Below, in pieces: positions 16,709-27,529 of a stretch of DNA of 64,000 nt. The notes under the pieces are model-generated. The model was not told where the DNA came from, did not search any database, and was given only the letters and a program-made list of their open reading frames with translations. The DNA comes from Alcanivorax sp. 1008 (GTDB lineage Bacteria; Pseudomonadota; Gammaproteobacteria; Pseudomonadales; Alcanivoracaceae): positions 1 to 64,000 of the forward strand of contig NZ_JAFMPS010000008.1 of NCBI RefSeq assembly GCF_020667895.1, read 5' to 3'. Positions within the stretch are counted from its first letter, which is position 1. Each line of letters starts with the position of its first letter. A program made the position numbers and the translations under genes.

Positions 16709-17293
16709 ATGACAGAGACTATCCTGATCCTGATCAGCGCCGTGCTGGTAAACAACTTTGTGCTGGTCCAGTTTCTGGGCCTGTGCCCGTTTATGGGTGT
16801 TTCCAACAAAGTGGAAACGGCCATGGGCATGTCGCTGGCCACCACCTTCGTGCTCACCCTATCCTCGGTGCTCGCCTACCTGACATGGAGCTGGATTCTG
16901 GTACCGCTGGAGCTTGAGTACCTGCGCACCATTTCCTTCATTCTGGTTATCGCCGTAGCGGTGCAATTCACCGAAATGTTCGTCCGCAAGGCCAGCCCGC
17001 TACTGTATCGGGTGCTTGGCGTTTTCTTGCCACTGATCACCTCAAACTGTGCGGTACTAGGCGTGGCACTACTCAATGTGCGCAAAGAAGACGCCAGCTT
17101 TATGTCATCCCTGACCTACGGCTTTGGCGCCGCACTGGGTTTTTCCCTGGTACTGGTGCTGTTTGCTGCCATGCGAGAGCGTATCGCCGTTGCTGATGTG
17201 CCAGTGGCATTTCGTGGCCCCAGCATCGGCCTGATTACTGCCGGACTGATGTCGCTGGCATTCATGGGCTTTTCCGGGTTGATCAAGTTGTGA
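16709..17293 (+). CDS. rsxA: Electron transport complex subunit RsxA (RnfA)
   Basis: This is a 194-residue integral membrane subunit of the Rnf/Rsx complex. That complex couples ferredoxin/NADH electron transfer to ion gradients and keeps SoxR reduced in enterics. About six transmembrane segments are visible. The paired-family motifs [14 protein letters not shown] and [16 protein letters not shown] carry the conserved cysteines that hold the membrane iron-sulfur centre between RnfA and RnfE. It is the first gene of rsxABCDGE-nth and overlaps rsxB by 4 nt. Confidence 0.97.
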   Translation: MTETILILISAVLVNNFVLVQFLGLCPFMGVSNKVETAMGMSLATTFVLTLSSVLAYLTWSWILVPLELEYLRTISFILVIAVAVQFTEMFVRKASPLLYRVLGVFLPLITSNCAVLGVALLNVRKEDASFMSSLTYGFGAALGFSLVLVLFAAMRERIAVADVPVAFRGPSIGLITAGLMSLAFMGFSGLIKL

Positions 17294-17874
17294 CTACGAT
17301 CCTGCTCGCCGTCGCTGCGCTATTTGCTCTGGCCGCCGTGTTCGGTGCCCTGCTCGGCTTTGCTTCGGAAAAATTCCGCGTCGAAGGCGATCCAATCGTT
17401 GATCAAATTGACGCCCTGTTACCGCAAACCCAGTGCGGACAATGCGGTCACCCCGGCTGCCGCCCCTACGCAGAGGCCATCGCCTCTGGTGAAGAACACA
17501 ATCGCTGCCCCCCCGGTGGTGAAACCACTGTGGTTGCTCTTTCAGAGCTGCTGGGCCGCGAAGTTCTGCCACTGGATGCGGAGGAAGGTAGTGCCGGTGA
17601 CGTCAAACGGGTGGCGGTGATTCGCGAAGACGAATGCATCGGCTGCACCAAATGCATTCAGGCGTGCCCGGTGGATGCCATTGTCGGTGCCGCCAAACTG
17701 ATGCATACCGTGATTGCCGATGAGTGCACCGGCTGTGACCTGTGCGTTGAACCCTGCCCGGTGGACTGTATTGATATGGTGGAAGTGGCACCCACACTTA
17801 ACACCTGGCATTGGCAACGGCCGCCGGGCATCGGCAGCAAGCCAAGCAATCAGATCCCGGTGGTGAACCTGTGA
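17290..17874 (+). CDS. rsxB: Electron transport complex subunit RsxB (RnfB)
   Basis: This is a 194-residue iron-sulfur protein with GTG start at 17290. An N-terminal membrane anchor ([22 protein letters not shown]) precedes a four-Cys cluster ([10 protein letters not shown] then NRC) and two ferredoxin-type 4Fe-4S motifs ([12 protein letters not shown] and [12 protein letters not shown]). It transfers electrons within the Rsx complex. The start overlaps rsxA by 4 nt, and the stop overlaps the GTG of rsxC by 4 nt. Confidence 0.97.
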   Translation: MTTILLAVAALFALAAVFGALLGFASEKFRVEGDPIVDQIDALLPQTQCGQCGHPGCRPYAEAIASGEEHNRCPPGGETTVVALSELLGREVLPLDAEEGSAGDVKRVAVIREDECIGCTKCIQACPVDAIVGAAKLMHTVIADECTGCDLCVEPCPVDCIDMVEVAPTLNTWHWQRPPGIGSKPSNQIPVVNL

Positions 17875-20225
17875 ACGCCTCTATCGGTAAGCCGCGCCCA
17901 TTGTTTGATTTTCATGGCGGCATTCACCCGCCACAAAACAAGGAGTTGTCCAACCAGCGGCCAATTCGTCAGGCGCCGCTGCCGGAACAACTGATCCTGC
18001 CCCTGAATATGCATCTGGGGGCGCCTGCAAAAGCCATCGTGCAAGTTGGCGACACGGTACTGAAAGGCGAAAAAATTGCCGAAGCGCAAGGCGCTGTTAG
18101 CCTGCCCGTACACGCCCCGACTTCCGGCAAAATCGTAGCCATCGGCCCGCGCCCCATTCAACACCCTTCAGGACTCGATGCACCATGCATTGTGCTGGAG
18201 CCGGATGGCAAGGACCTGTGGTGCGAACTACATCCACTGCCGGACTGGCAAACCTGCTGCCCGCCCAGTGCATTAGTAGCGCGCCTGCGTGAAGCCGGCA
18301 TTGCCGGCATGGGCGGTGCTGGCTTTCCAGCCGCGATCAAACTTAGCCCAAAGCCAGAGCATAAAATCGATCAGCTGATTATTAACGCGGTGGAGTGCGA
18401 ACCTTATATCACCGCTGATGATGTGCTGATGCGCGAGCGAGCAGAGCAGATTATCGGTGGTATAGAAATCCTGCGGCATATCCTCAAACCGAAGGAAGCC
18501 ATCGTTGGCATTGAAGATAACAAGCCTGAAGCCATCGAAGCCATGCGTCGCGCAGCAACTGGCACCGGTATAGAAATTGCCGTGGTACCAACCAAGTACC
18601 CCTCCGGTGGTGAAAAGCAGCTGATCTATATGCTCACCGGCAAGGAAGTCCCCAGCGGTGGCATTCCGGCACAAATAGGAGTGGTTTGTCATAACACAGG
18701 CACAACTCTGGCCATCTACCGCGCCATTGTTTATGGCGAGCCACTTGTTTCGCGCATTACCACGTTAACCGGCAAAGCACTGGCAGAGGCCGGAAATTTT
18801 GAAGTACTGATAGGCACCCCGGTAGCCAGCCTGCTGAAAGCTGCTGGTGCGGATATGGACAAGATAGGCCGGTTGGTAATGGGTGGCCCAATGATGGGCT
18901 TTACCCTGCACAGTACGGCCATTCCGGTGGTCAAAACCAGCAACTGCATTCTCGCTGCCACCGAGCAGGAACTGCCCGCTCCGGCTACCGAACAACCCTG
19001 CATCCGTTGCGGCAGCTGTGCGGATGTATGCCCCGCGGATCTGCTGCCACAACAACTTTATTGGTATGCAAAAAATCAGGACCTGGAACGCGCACAACAA
19101 TACAACCTGATGGATTGTATTGAATGCGGTGCCTGCGCCTATGTCTGTCCCAGCCATATTCCGCTGGTACAGTACTATCGCTTTGCCAAGGGCGAAGTAC
19201 GCAATGCCCTGCAAGAACAACAGAAAGCGGATCGCGCCCGAGTGCGCTTCGAAGCACGTCAGCAGCGTTTGGCAGACGAGCAGGCGGAAAAAGAAGCTCG
19301 TCGTAAGGCACGCCTGCAAGGCAGCAAGGCCAGTGCCGCACCCGGCGTGGACATGGCGGCACTGAAAGCGGCCTCCCTGCAGGCCTCGGCTGCTTACAAG
19401 GCCGCTGTTAAGGCATTAAAGGCAGCCGAGGTGGATGGCCGCGATCAACTTGCTGCGCTGACCAGTGAAGTCGAGCAACTAAAGGCTAAAGCGGACGCAG
19501 CCAAGGCGGCGGTACGTGACGCTGGCAACGCTCCGGCCGCACCAGTCGTTGATGTTGCCGCACTGAAGGCTGCTTCTCTGGCTGCATCGGCGGAGTACAA
19601 GGCAGCGGTCAAGGCAATGAAGGCTGCTGAAGCGGCGGGCGAGGACGTCTCCGCACTACGCAGCGCAGCAGATGCCCTCAAAGCAAAAGCAGATGCGGCC
19701 AAGGCTGCGGTGCGCGATGCAGGACCAGCCATCCAGACGGCAGCGCCATCAAGCGCCAGCGCAGCGGTGCCGGAAAAATCCGATGATACAGCGCAGCGGG
19801 CACAGAAAATGAAGGCGCTGAAAACTGCCTATAACGTGTCACATAAACAATTCAAGGAAGCCAGCGCAGCGCTGGAACGTGCCGAGCGGGATGGTAGTGA
19901 CAATCTCGACGAGCTGCGCAAGCAGGTGGAGCGCTTCAAACTGAAGTCTGACAAAGCCAAGGAAGCCCTCAACCTGCTGGTTGATCAGGCAAAAGCGGAT
20001 ATCCGTGCCAGTGGCAGTGATCTTAAGTCACTCAAAATTGAAGCTGCCCAAACGGAGGCTGCCGCCAGACAGAAAGCAAGGGAACTGGATGCAGCAAAAA
20101 TCAACGGTGACGACCAGCGTATTAATGTGCTGACTCGGGAACTGGAAGCTCTGAAACGGGAAGCCGAGGTTGCTGCCGGCGCCCTCAAAGCAGCCATTGA
20201 TGAACAGGGGCTGGCCGACTCATGA
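17871..20225 (+). CDS. rsxC: Electron transport complex subunit RsxC (RnfC)
   Basis: This is a 784-residue NADH-binding and iron-sulfur subunit. GTG 17871 is chosen because it overlaps the rsxB stop (GTGA) and leads straight into the conserved [10 protein letters not shown]. The Complex I 51-kDa-like domain contains [12 protein letters not shown] and [11 protein letters not shown]. Two 4Fe-4S motifs follow at about residue 380-430 ([24 protein letters not shown]). The last 300 residues are Ala/Lys-rich coiled coil with two near-identical copies of a block ending [16 protein letters not shown], plus degenerate copies. Such extensions are known in gammaproteobacterial RsxC and vary in length between strains. 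Confidence 0.96.
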   Translation: MNASIGKPRPLFDFHGGIHPPQNKELSNQRPIRQAPLPEQLILPLNMHLGAPAKAIVQVGDTVLKGEKIAEAQGAVSLPVHAPTSGKIVAIGPRPIQHPSGLDAPCIVLEPDGKDLWCELHPLPDWQTCCPPSALVARLREAGIAGMGGAGFPAAIKLSPKPEHKIDQLIINAVECEPYITADDVLMRERAEQIIGGIEILRHILKPKEAIVGIEDNKPEAIEAMRRAATGTGIEIAVVPTKYPSGGEKQLIYMLTGKEVPSGGIPAQIGVVCHNTGTTLAIYRAIVYGEPLVSRITTLTGKALAEAGNFEVLIGTPVASLLKAAGADMDKIGRLVMGGPMMGFTLHSTAIPVVKTSNCILAATEQELPAPATEQPCIRCGSCADVCPADLLPQQLYWYAKNQDLERAQQYNLMDCIECGACAYVCPSHIPLVQYYRFAKGEVRNALQEQQKADRARVRFEARQQRLADEQAEKEARRKARLQGSKASAAPGVDMAALKAASLQASAAYKAAVKALKAAEVDGRDQLAALTSEVEQLKAKADAAKAAVRDAGNAPAAPVVDVAALKAASLAASAEYKAAVKAMKAAEAAGEDVSALRSAADALKAKADAAKAAVRDAGPAIQTAAPSSASAAVPEKSDDTAQRAQKMKALKTAYNVSHKQFKEASAALERAERDGSDNLDELRKQVERFKLKSDKAKEALNLLVDQAKADIRASGSDLKSLKIEAAQTEAAARQKARELDAAKINGDDQRINVLTRELEALKREAEVAAGALKAAIDEQGLADS

Positions 20226-21244
20226 GCCTGATTACTGTCACCTCACCGCACACCACCGGGCAGCGCAATCACACTGGCGCTTTTATGCGTCAGGTTATTT
20301 ACGCAACGATTCCAGGTGTGGCCGTGCTGACCTGGCTGTTTGGTTGGGGCACTCTGTTCAACCTGATTATCGCCGTCCCCGCCGCCCTTATTGCAGAAGC
20401 AGCGGTGCTCAAAGCCCGTGGCCGTGATGTGCGTTTTGCCTTGAGCGACTGGAGTGCAGTGCTCACCGCCGTGCTGCTCGCCATCGCCATTCCCCCCACC
20501 TCCCCCTGGTGGTTGATCGTGATTGGCATTGTTGCCGCCATCGTTGTTGCCAAGCAGCTTTATGGTGGCCTTGGCATGAACCCGTTTAACCCGGCCATGG
20601 TCGGGTACGTGGTGCTACTCATTTCTTTTCCACTGGAAATGACTCGCTGGATTGCCCCCCACGAAGCGCCGAGCTGGTTTGATTCCTTCCGCATGGTGCT
20701 GGCCAGCGCCAATGTGGATGCAATTACCGGAGCCACACCACTGGACAGCTTGCGCACCTGGGCAGGTAATGCGGAGCAGCTGGCCAGTCAGCCGATCCTG
20801 CATGGCAGCTTCGCCGGTGCTGGCTGGGAGTGGGTGAATCTGGCCTTTCTGCTTGGCGGTATCTACCTGCTGGCGCGTAAAATTATTAGCTGGCATATCC
20901 CCGTCGGCATGCTGGCTGGCATGGCGCTGATCGCCCTGCCTTTCTGGCTGGCTGATGATGTACGCTACGCCAGCCCGCTGTTTCACCTGTTTAGTGGTGC
21001 GGCCATGTTTGGCGCTTTCTTTATCGCCACCGACCCGGTGAGCGCTGCCACCAGCCGTTACGGCAGGCTGATATATGGTGCCCTGATTGGCGTTCTGGTG
21101 TGGGTGATTCGTAGCAATGGCGGCTACCCGGATGCTGTCGCCTTTGCGGTGCTGCTCATGAATATGGCGGCGCCAACTATTGATTACTATACCCAGCCGC
21201 GCAGCTACGGCCACCGCAAAGCGAAACGGGGGGCCAGCCGATGA
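20222..21244 (+). CDS. rsxD: Electron transport complex subunit RsxD (RnfD)
   Basis: This is a 340-residue polytopic membrane protein with about nine hydrophobic segments. The flavinylation motif DAITGATPLDS supplies the Thr to which FMN is attached in the family, and NPFNPAMVGYVVLLISFP is another conserved region. The start overlaps the rsxC stop (ATGA) and the stop overlaps the rsxG start. Confidence 0.96.
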   Translation: MSLITVTSPHTTGQRNHTGAFMRQVIYATIPGVAVLTWLFGWGTLFNLIIAVPAALIAEAAVLKARGRDVRFALSDWSAVLTAVLLAIAIPPTSPWWLIVIGIVAAIVVAKQLYGGLGMNPFNPAMVGYVVLLISFPLEMTRWIAPHEAPSWFDSFRMVLASANVDAITGATPLDSLRTWAGNAEQLASQPILHGSFAGAGWEWVNLAFLLGGIYLLARKIISWHIPVGMLAGMALIALPFWLADDVRYASPLFHLFSGAAMFGAFFIATDPVSAATSRYGRLIYGALIGVLVWVIRSNGGYPDAVAFAVLLMNMAAPTIDYYTQPRSYGHRKAKRGASR

Positions 21245-21888
21245 TGCGCCAAGCCATTACTCGCAACGCACTGGTGCTTGCCCTATTCGCCATTGGCACT
21301 GCAGCCGTGCTGGCAATTACCAACAACAGCACCCTGCCACAGATTCAGTGTAATCGTGAGCTGGCACTGAAGAATTCCCTGCTGGAAGTTATCCCGGCAG
21401 ACAGGTTCGATAATGTTCTGCTCGCCGACTCCGTGGTCGCCACAGACCCGTTGCTAGGTCGTGGTGAGCATATGATCTATCGTGCCCGGATGGGCGATCA
21501 GCCCACCGGCATGGTGGTTCAGGCCACTGCGCCGGATGGCTATGGCGGCGCCATTCGTCTGCTAATCGGAGTAGATCAGAATGGTACATTGACCGGAGTG
21601 CGGATGATTCCGCCACACAACGAAACGCCAGGCCTTGGCGATAATATCGACATCCGCAAGTCCGACTGGATAACAGGATTCAATGGTCAAAGCCTGAGCA
21701 ATACGGATGACAGCGACTGGGCAGTACGCAAGGATGGAGGCAAGTTCGATGCCTTCACCGGCGCCACTATTACGCCGCGGGCGGTGATCGGTGCGGTACA
21801 CCGCACCCTTAAATACGTCGCCAATGAGCAGGCTGCTATTTTTAGTCTTCCGGCAGACACCGATCATCAGGAGAGCTGCAATGACTGA
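21241..21888 (+). CDS. rsxG: Electron transport complex subunit RsxG (RnfG)
   Basis: This is a 215-residue protein with an N-terminal membrane anchor ([19 protein letters not shown]) and a periplasmic FMN-binding domain. The covalent FMN site is the Thr of [32 protein letters not shown] is the conserved core. Two consecutive ATG codons overlap the rsxD stop. The last 8 nt overlap the start of rsxE. Confidence 0.96.
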   Translation: MMRQAITRNALVLALFAIGTAAVLAITNNSTLPQIQCNRELALKNSLLEVIPADRFDNVLLADSVVATDPLLGRGEHMIYRARMGDQPTGMVVQATAPDGYGGAIRLLIGVDQNGTLTGVRMIPPHNETPGLGDNIDIRKSDWITGFNGQSLSNTDDSDWAVRKDGGKFDAFTGATITPRAVIGAVHRTLKYVANEQAAIFSLPADTDHQESCND

Positions 21889-22588
21889 TTATAAAAAAAT
21901 CAGCATGGATGGTCTGTGGAATAATAATCCGGCAACCGTGCAGATTCTTGGCCTGTGTCCGCTGCTCGCCGTATCAGGCAGTGTGGTCAATGCCATGGGG
22001 CTTGGCTTGGCAACCATGCTGGTATTGGCCGGCTCCAACTTTGCCGTCTCTCTGATCCGTCACTTTGTTACCCCGGCGGTGCGTTTGCCTGCATTCGTTA
22101 TGATCATCGCAGCATTGGTGACGGTCATTGAGATGCTGATGCAGGCTCTCACCTTCGAGCTGTATGAGATTCTCGGCATTTTTATTCCGCTAATCGTCAC
22201 CAATTGTGCGGTGCTGGGGCGCGCCGATGCCTTCGCGTCCAAAAATGCTCCTCTGCCGGCGGTGCTTGACGGTCTGATGATGGGCGCAGGCTTTCTATTT
22301 GTACTACTACTGCTTGGCGCCATGCGCGAGGCGTTAGGACAAGGCACCCTGTTCAGCAATATGCAGTTGCTGTTCGGTCCCATGGCTGAAAACTGGCAAA
22401 TTACTTTGATTGCTGATTACCGTGGGTTTTTGCTGGCCATCCTGCCACCCGGTGCATTTATCGGACTCGGCTTGATCATCGCCGGCAAGAATGTGATTGA
22501 TAAGCGTCTCAAAGATGCCGCCAAACGCCGCGAGGCAGCCGAACCAAAAACCAGCCGTCGAGTACGCACCACCGGAACAGTCACCTGA
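21881..22588 (+). CDS. rsxE: Electron transport complex subunit RsxE (RnfE)
   Basis: This is a 235-residue membrane subunit paralogous to RsxA. The matching motifs are [15 protein letters not shown] and [18 protein letters not shown], containing the cysteines of the membrane Fe-S centre. Six transmembrane segments are visible. The ATG at 21881 has GGAG 8 nt upstream and matches the family N-terminus. A longer frame starting at 21791 is read-through upstream of that site. nth follows 3 nt later. Confidence 0.95.
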   Translation: MTDYKKISMDGLWNNNPATVQILGLCPLLAVSGSVVNAMGLGLATMLVLAGSNFAVSLIRHFVTPAVRLPAFVMIIAALVTVIEMLMQALTFELYEILGIFIPLIVTNCAVLGRADAFASKNAPLPAVLDGLMMGAGFLFVLLLLGAMREALGQGTLFSNMQLLFGPMAENWQITLIADYRGFLLAILPPGAFIGLGLIIAGKNVIDKRLKDAAKRREAAEPKTSRRVRTTGTVT

Positions 22589-22591
22589 CCG

Positions 22592-23233
22592 ATGAACCGC
22601 GCCAAAAGAACAGAAATCTTTGCCCGGCTGCGCGATCACAACCCGGCGCCAAGGACAGAGCTGAACTACTCCACACCCTTTGAGCTGCTGGTGGCTGTTA
22701 CGCTATCAGCTCAGGCAACAGACGTGGGAGTCAATAAGGCGACTGCAAAGCTGTTTCCCGTGGCCAATACCCCGGAGAAGATTTTTGCCCTCGGCGTGGA
22801 TGGGTTGAAGCAGTACATCAAGACCATCGGCCTGTTCAACTCCAAGGCCGAGAATGTGATCAAGGCCTGCCGCATCCTTATCGACAAGCACAACAGTGAA
22901 GTACCCCAGGATCGTGAATCCCTGGAGGCTCTACCAGGGGTCGGTAGAAAAACCGCCAATGTGGTGCTGAACACTGCATTTGGTCAGCCCACCATTGCCG
23001 TGGACACCCATATTTTTCGGGTTTCAAACAGAACGAAAATTGCACCCGGCAAAAACGTCCTGGAAGTGGAGCGGCGTCTGGAGCGGGTAATCCCTGAAGA
23101 GTTCAAGCTTGATGCACATCATTGGCTAATCCTCCATGGACGCTACACCTGTGTAGCACGCAAACCAAAGTGTGGCAGCTGCATCATCGAAGATCTGTGC
23201 GAGTACCCGCCAAGCAAGCGCCCCGATTACTGA
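22592..23233 (+). CDS. nth: Endonuclease III
   Basis: This is a 213-residue DNA glycosylase/AP lyase removing oxidised pyrimidines. The helix-hairpin-helix LPGVGRKTANVVLN contains the catalytic Lys. The catalytic Asp is in TIAVDTHIFRVSNRT. The C-terminal 4Fe-4S loop is C-x6-C-x2-C-x5-C (CVARKPKCGSCIIEDLC). It is the last gene of the rsx operon, as in E. coli, and ends directly against the convergent aspartoacylase-like gene. Confidence 0.97.
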   Translation: MNRAKRTEIFARLRDHNPAPRTELNYSTPFELLVAVTLSAQATDVGVNKATAKLFPVANTPEKIFALGVDGLKQYIKTIGLFNSKAENVIKACRILIDKHNSEVPQDRESLEALPGVGRKTANVVLNTAFGQPTIAVDTHIFRVSNRTKIAPGKNVLEVERRLERVIPEEFKLDAHHWLILHGRYTCVARKPKCGSCIIEDLCEYPPSKRPDY

Positions 23234-24298
23234 TCAGGGCGCAATCGGCGGTTCCGTTGATGTCCCCAGTGTTACCCCTTCAAGAATATCGGCAGCAAAA
23301 GCCTGTACTTGTTCAGCAACCTCTTTTACCTCTTCAAAACGGGCAATGTGGAACAGGGCCTCACCTTCATTGACCAACGGCAGATTATCTCGGCCCACCA
23401 AAATACCGGCACAGGGTGCCAGGATTTGCATTTCATCACTGGAAAATGGGCTGCTAATCCTGCCCAGCAGCTGATCTTTCTTAATCCGGTCACCCAAGGC
23501 CACCAACGAACGAAAGACCCCATCACGCTCCGCACGCACCCAAAGCGAACTACGCGCCACCGACGGCTCTACCAAAGGATGAGGCTTGCGCGCTGGAGCC
23601 ACCATGCTGAGATGACGCATAACATTGATCACCCCCCGGACACCGGCGCGAATGCTTGCCTCATCAAAACGTAGTGCCTCACCTGCCTCATAGGTAATTA
23701 CCGGAATGTTCTGGGCTTCCGCCACTTCCCGCAGAGTACCGTCACGCAGCACCGAGTTAAGGATTAGTGGCACACCAAAAGCCTGAGCCATCTCAGCCGT
23801 TGCACTACTATCCAGGTTGGCCCGAATCTGCGGCAGATTACTGCGATAAACCGCCCCAGTGTGTAGGTCGATGGCATGCGTGCAGCGGTCCAGAATCTGG
23901 TTCTTGAACAACCAGGCCATACGCGCACCAAGGCTGCCAGTCTCTGAGCCGGGGAAACAGCGGTTAAGGTCACGCCGATCTGGCAAGTAGCGAGATTTGT
24001 GGATAAAACCAAAAACGTTGACCACGGGCACAGCCACCAGAGTGCCACGCAGATTCCGCAGACTTTGCGACTGCAGCACTCGGCGAATAATTTCCACACC
24101 ATTTAGCTCATCGCCATGAATGGCAGCACAGACCAGCAATACCGGCCCCGGGCGGCGGCCATGCACCACATGCACAGGAATATTGAGAGGCGTATTGGTA
24201 TAGAGCTGCGCCGCTGGCATTTCAACTACCGTACGCCGGCCCGGCGCCACGCTAACACCAGCAAGCTCGAATGGAACAGCAACTTCCTCGGCACTCAT
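23234..24298 (-). CDS. Succinylglutamate desuccinylase/aspartoacylase-family hydrolase
   Basis: This is a 354-residue M14-like zinc amidohydrolase. Zinc ligands are seen in [12 protein letters not shown] (His, Glu) and AIDLHTG (His), with catalytic Glu expected in [16 protein letters not shown]-terminal beta domain (about residues 245-350) resembles the lipoyl-like domain of this subfamily. The start codon overlaps the rimK stop (ATGA), so it is coupled to rimK. This partnership is frequent in marine gammaproteobacteria. A role in removing or trimming amino-acid tags is an inference from the context. Confidence 0.86.
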   Translation of the reverse strand: MSAEEVAVPFELAGVSVAPGRRTVVEMPAAQLYTNTPLNIPVHVVHGRRPGPVLLVCAAIHGDELNGVEIIRRVLQSQSLRNLRGTLVAVPVVNVFGFIHKSRYLPDRRDLNRCFPGSETGSLGARMAWLFKNQILDRCTHAIDLHTGAVYRSNLPQIRANLDSSATAEMAQAFGVPLILNSVLRDGTLREVAEAQNIPVITYEAGEALRFDEASIRAGVRGVINVMRHLSMVAPARKPHPLVEPSVARSSLWVRAERDGVFRSLVALGDRIKKDQLLGRISSPFSSDEMQILAPCAGILVGRDNLPLVNEGEALFHIARFEEVKEVAEQVQAFAADILEGVTLGTSTEPPIAP

Positions 24299-25203
24299 CC
24301 ACGGCTTCCTTTAGTACGCGTCCGGTGCGGACGGGCATTGCGCTCAGCAAACTTGATAATCAAACCAGCCACGTCCTTGGCGGTCGCTTTCTCTATACCT
24401 TCCAGTCCTGGCGATGAATTAACCTCCATCACCAATGGTCCACGCTCCGAGCGAAGAATATCCACACCGGCCACATTCAAGCCCATTACCTGCGCGGCCC
24501 GCACCGCGGTAGCCCGCTCTTCCGGCGTGATACGAATAAGACTGGCGCTGCCACCCCGATGCAAGTTGGAACGGAACTCTCCTTCCTTGGCCTGGCGCTT
24601 CATAGCAGCAACCACTTTGCCATCTACCACAAAGCAGCGGATATCCGCGCCGCCTGCTTCCTTAATATATTCCTGCACCATGATATTGGCAGACAGGCCC
24701 ATAAAGGCCTCAATCACCGACTCGGCCGCCTGGCGAGTTTCCGCCAGCACTACACCAATACCCTGAGTACCCTCAAGCAGCTTAATCACCAACGGCGCAC
24801 CACCGACCATATTAACCAGATCGGGAATATCATCCGGCGCATTAGCAAAGCCAGTCACTGGCATACCAATCCCTTTACGAGCCAAAAGCTGTAGAGAGCG
24901 GAGCTTGTCTCTGGAACGCGTAATGGCTACGGATTCGTTTACCGGGAAGACACCCATCATCTCAAACTGGCGTAAAACTGCCGTGCCATAAAAAGTCACC
25001 GACGCACCGATGCGAGGAATAACCACATCAAAATCTTCCAGCACTTGTCCACGATAGTGAATCTCTGGCTTGTGCGAGGCCATACTCATATAGCAGCGCA
25101 ACGTATCAATGACATGCACTTCATGACCCGCCGCCTGTCCTGCCTCGACCAACCGTCGAGTGGAATACAAATTTTTGTTACGCGATAAAATAGCAATCTT
25201 CAT
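24295..25203 (-). CDS. rimK: RimK, ribosomal S6 glutamate ligase
   Basis: This is a 302-residue ATP-grasp ligase that adds glutamate residues to the C-terminus of ribosomal protein S6. ATP-grasp elements are visible: [38 protein letters not shown] and the metal-binding [17 protein letters not shown]. The ATG at 25203 is preferred over TTG 25209, which would overlap the upstream stop. It sits between a retropepsin-like protease gene (2-nt gap) and the aspartoacylase-like gene (4-nt overlap). Confidence 0.94.
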   Translation of the reverse strand: MKIAILSRNKNLYSTRRLVEAGQAAGHEVHVIDTLRCYMSMASHKPEIHYRGQVLEDFDVVIPRIGASVTFYGTAVLRQFEMMGVFPVNESVAITRSRDKLRSLQLLARKGIGMPVTGFANAPDDIPDLVNMVGGAPLVIKLLEGTQGIGVVLAETRQAAESVIEAFMGLSANIMVQEYIKEAGGADIRCFVVDGKVVAAMKRQAKEGEFRSNLHRGGSASLIRITPEERATAVRAAQVMGLNVAGVDILRSERGPLVMEVNSSPGLEGIEKATAKDVAGLIIKFAERNARPHRTRTKGSRG

Positions 25204-25205
25204 GG

Positions 25206-25640
25206 TCAACTCTTGTGATGCTTTCTACGTCCCAGCAGAAAGGATTCATTAGGATCTACCCGCAGGCCCGTCATCGCAGTGCGCCCAAGCAACATGCGAA
25301 ATTTCATATTCTCTCTATCCGTCAGGGTAATCTCGATAGGCCACTGGTGAGCACCAATAACCACATCACTGCGAATCACTATACGCTCTTCCGTGTGGCC
25401 ACCGGAATCAGTCACTTGACGGCGCGCCAGAACCGGACAGCTGCATTCATTCACCAATTCCGTGTTCTTTTGTAATGGGTGTATTCGGAACCGCACCCAC
25501 TCCTGACCATCCTCAAAATAGGTTTTTACTTCGAAGGCATGCAAAGCCGAAGTACGTGCACCGGTATCGACCTTAACCTTGATGTGCTCTATGCCAAGCG
25601 CAGGCAGGCTTGCCCACTCCCGCCAACCGATTGTCTGCAT
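25206..25640 (-). CDS. Retropepsin-like aspartic protease (RimB-like, 'ATP-dependent zinc protease')
   Basis: This is a 144-residue protein with the retropepsin motif [13 protein letters not shown] (catalytic Asp of DTGA) and a second hydrophobic-Gly element, [17 protein letters not shown]. Proteins of this type sit with rimK in pseudomonads and are reported to oppose RimK by trimming glutamate from S6. That role is taken from the family and was not tested here. It is the first gene of the three-gene rimK operon. Confidence 0.85.
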   Translation of the reverse strand: MQTIGWREWASLPALGIEHIKVKVDTGARTSALHAFEVKTYFEDGQEWVRFRIHPLQKNTELVNECSCPVLARRQVTDSGGHTEERIVIRSDVVIGAHQWPIEITLTDRENMKFRMLLGRTAMTGLRVDPNESFLLGRRKHHKS

Positions 25641-25704
25641 GCTTTACTTCCTGACGAAAAATATTGGCTCTGATACCCACAGCGCCTGTTTAACAAAGTC
25701 AGCC

Positions 25705-26091
25705 TTAGTGCTTTTCTCCGAGCAACTCGATCTTGTAACCATCTGGATCTTCCACAAATGCCAAAACGGTGCTGCCATGTTTCATAGGGCCGGGCTCGCG
25801 AGTAATCCTGCCACCTTTTTCTCGAATTCGATCACAGGCGGCATAAACATCTTCTACGGCCAGCGCCACATGGCCATAGCCTGTGCCGAGATCATAATGC
25901 TTGGTATCCCAGTTATACGTCAGCTCAATAGCCGCCCCCTCAGACTCATCCTGATAGCTGACAAAAGCCAGGGTGAAGCGACCCTCCGGGAAATCCTTGC
26001 GGCGTAGCAAACGCATGCCCAGCACTTCCGTATAGAAAGCAATGGAACGATCCAGATCACCCACTCTCAGCATGGTGTGAAGAATGCGCAT
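25705..26091 (-). CDS. gloA: Lactoylglutathione lyase (glyoxalase I)
   Basis: This is a 128-residue metalloenzyme converting the methylglyoxal-glutathione hemithioacetal to S-lactoylglutathione. The four metal ligands fall where expected for the Ni-type bacterial enzyme: His5, Glu56 (AIELTYNW), His74 (GYGHVALAV) and Glu122 (YKIELL). The length is typical. It is monocistronic, between the argG terminator and the rimK cluster. Confidence 0.96.
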   Translation of the reverse strand: MRILHTMLRVGDLDRSIAFYTEVLGMRLLRRKDFPEGRFTLAFVSYQDESEGAAIELTYNWDTKHYDLGTGYGHVALAVEDVYAACDRIREKGGRITREPGPMKHGSTVLAFVEDPDGYKIELLGEKH

Positions 26092-26126
26092 ACAGCCATC
26101 TCCTCAATTCAGACGCACAAACGAAA

Positions 26127-26148
26127 ACGCCCGACTAGCGTCGGGCGT
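26127..26148 (-). terminator. Intrinsic terminator of argG
   Basis: A 9-bp stem (26127-26135 with 26140-26148, core CGCCCGA) has a 4-nt loop. Read on the minus strand, the stem is followed by TTTTCGTTTG. It lies about 30 nt past the argG stop. Confidence 0.88.
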
Positions 26149-26177
26149 CCTGAAGCAAACGTCAAGCAAAGCCCGCG

Positions 26178-27398
26178 TTACTGCATGCGACGGCCCTTCT
26201 TGGCAGCAATGCGCAAGCGCAGGGCGTTCAGACGGATAAAGCCTTCGGCATCCTTCTGGTCATAGGCGCCGGCATCATCTTCAAAGGTGGCAATCGAGGG
26301 ATCAAACAGACTGTCATCAGAGCGACGACCAACCACGATGACATTACCCTTATACAGCTTCACTCGCACTTCGCCGTTTACATATTCCTGGGTCGCATCA
26401 ATCAGCTGCTGCATGGCCAAACGCTCTGGCGACCACCAGTAACCGTTATAAACCAGCTCCGCGTACTTGGGCATGATGCTGTCTTTCAAGTGAGCAGACT
26501 CACGATCCAGCGTCAGCGACTCAATAGCACGGTGGGCGCGGAGCATTACCGTACCGGCAGGGGTTTCATAGCAGCCACGGGACTTCATACCAACGTAGCG
26601 GTTTTCTACCAGATCAAGACGACCGATACCGTTGGCACCGGCCACCTTATTTAGCTGCTCCAAAACCTGCGCAGCACTGGTGGGCTTGCCATCAATAGCA
26701 ACGATATCACCCTTCTGGTAAGTCAACGTTACGTAAGTTGGTTGGTCCGGTGCAGCTTCCGGGCTAACGCTCCAACGCCACATATCTTCTTCCGGCTCCC
26801 ACCACGGGTCTTCCAGATTGCCGCCTTCATAGGAGATATGCAGCAAATTGGCATCCATCGAGTACGGTGACTTCTTCTTATTCTTGGCAAAGTCCACGGG
26901 GATATTGTGGTTTTCACAGTAATCCATGAGCTTTTCACGGGAAGTCAGATCCCATTCGCGCCACGGTGCAATCACTTTGACCCCTGGCTTAAGGGCGTAG
27001 CCACCCAACTCAAAACGGACCTGATCATTGCCCTTGCCGGTGGCCCCATGGGAAATGGCATCAGCACCGGTTTCATTAGCGATTTCGATCAGGCGCTTGG
27101 CAATCAACGGCCGGGCAATGGAAGTCCCCAGCAGGTACTCGCCCTCATAAACAGTATTGGCGCGGAACATGGGGAACACGAAGTCGCGGGCAAACTCCTC
27201 GCGCAAATCCTCGATATAAATCTCCTTCACCCCCATCGCCTGAGCCTTGGCCCGAGCCGGCTCGACCTCCTCGCCCTGACCGATATCAGCCGTAAATGTA
27301 ACCACCTCGCACTGATAGGTTTCCTGCAGCCAGCGGACGATGACAGAGGTATCGAGACCTCCGGAATAGGCCAGAACCACCTTCTTGATATCGGACAT
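26178..27398 (-). CDS. argG: Argininosuccinate synthase
   Basis: This is a 406-residue enzyme joining citrulline and aspartate using ATP in arginine synthesis. The ATP pyrophosphatase loop is [13 protein letters not shown], and [13 protein letters not shown] and the C-terminal substrate region [14 protein letters not shown] are conserved. GGGGTG lies about 6 nt before the ATG. argD and argF lie 6 kb away in their own operon. Confidence 0.98.
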   Translation of the reverse strand: MSDIKKVVLAYSGGLDTSVIVRWLQETYQCEVVTFTADIGQGEEVEPARAKAQAMGVKEIYIEDLREEFARDFVFPMFRANTVYEGEYLLGTSIARPLIAKRLIEIANETGADAISHGATGKGNDQVRFELGGYALKPGVKVIAPWREWDLTSREKLMDYCENHNIPVDFAKNKKKSPYSMDANLLHISYEGGNLEDPWWEPEEDMWRWSVSPEAAPDQPTYVTLTYQKGDIVAIDGKPTSAAQVLEQLNKVAGANGIGRLDLVENRYVGMKSRGCYETPAGTVMLRAHRAIESLTLDRESAHLKDSIMPKYAELVYNGYWWSPERLAMQQLIDATQEYVNGEVRVKLYKGNVIVVGRRSDDSLFDPSIATFEDDAGAYDQKDAEGFIRLNALRLRIAAKKGRRMQ

Positions 27399-27438
27399 GC
27401 AGCACCCCGTGGTGAGAATTCGGTTTAACAGGGCGCGT

Positions 27439-27467
27439 ATTGTAGGGGGCCAGCGCCCAGTTATCCA
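27439..27467 (-). promoter_or_regulatory. Candidate sigma70 promoter of argG
   Basis: On the minus strand, TGGATA (27467-27462, 4 of 6) is followed after 17 bp by TACAAT (27444-27439, 5 of 6). Initiation near 27432 would give a leader of about 34 nt. Confidence 0.5.
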
Positions 27468-27529
27468 TGCACCGGCGTTTTTCTCGCAGGCCGGGATCGG
27501 TTAGCATGAGCGCCCTGACTGGAGCCCCC

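Noticed and set aside
19300-20220. DNA repeats that could be taken for a repeat array.
   Set aside because: They are in-frame coding repeats of the RsxC tail with no spacer pattern.
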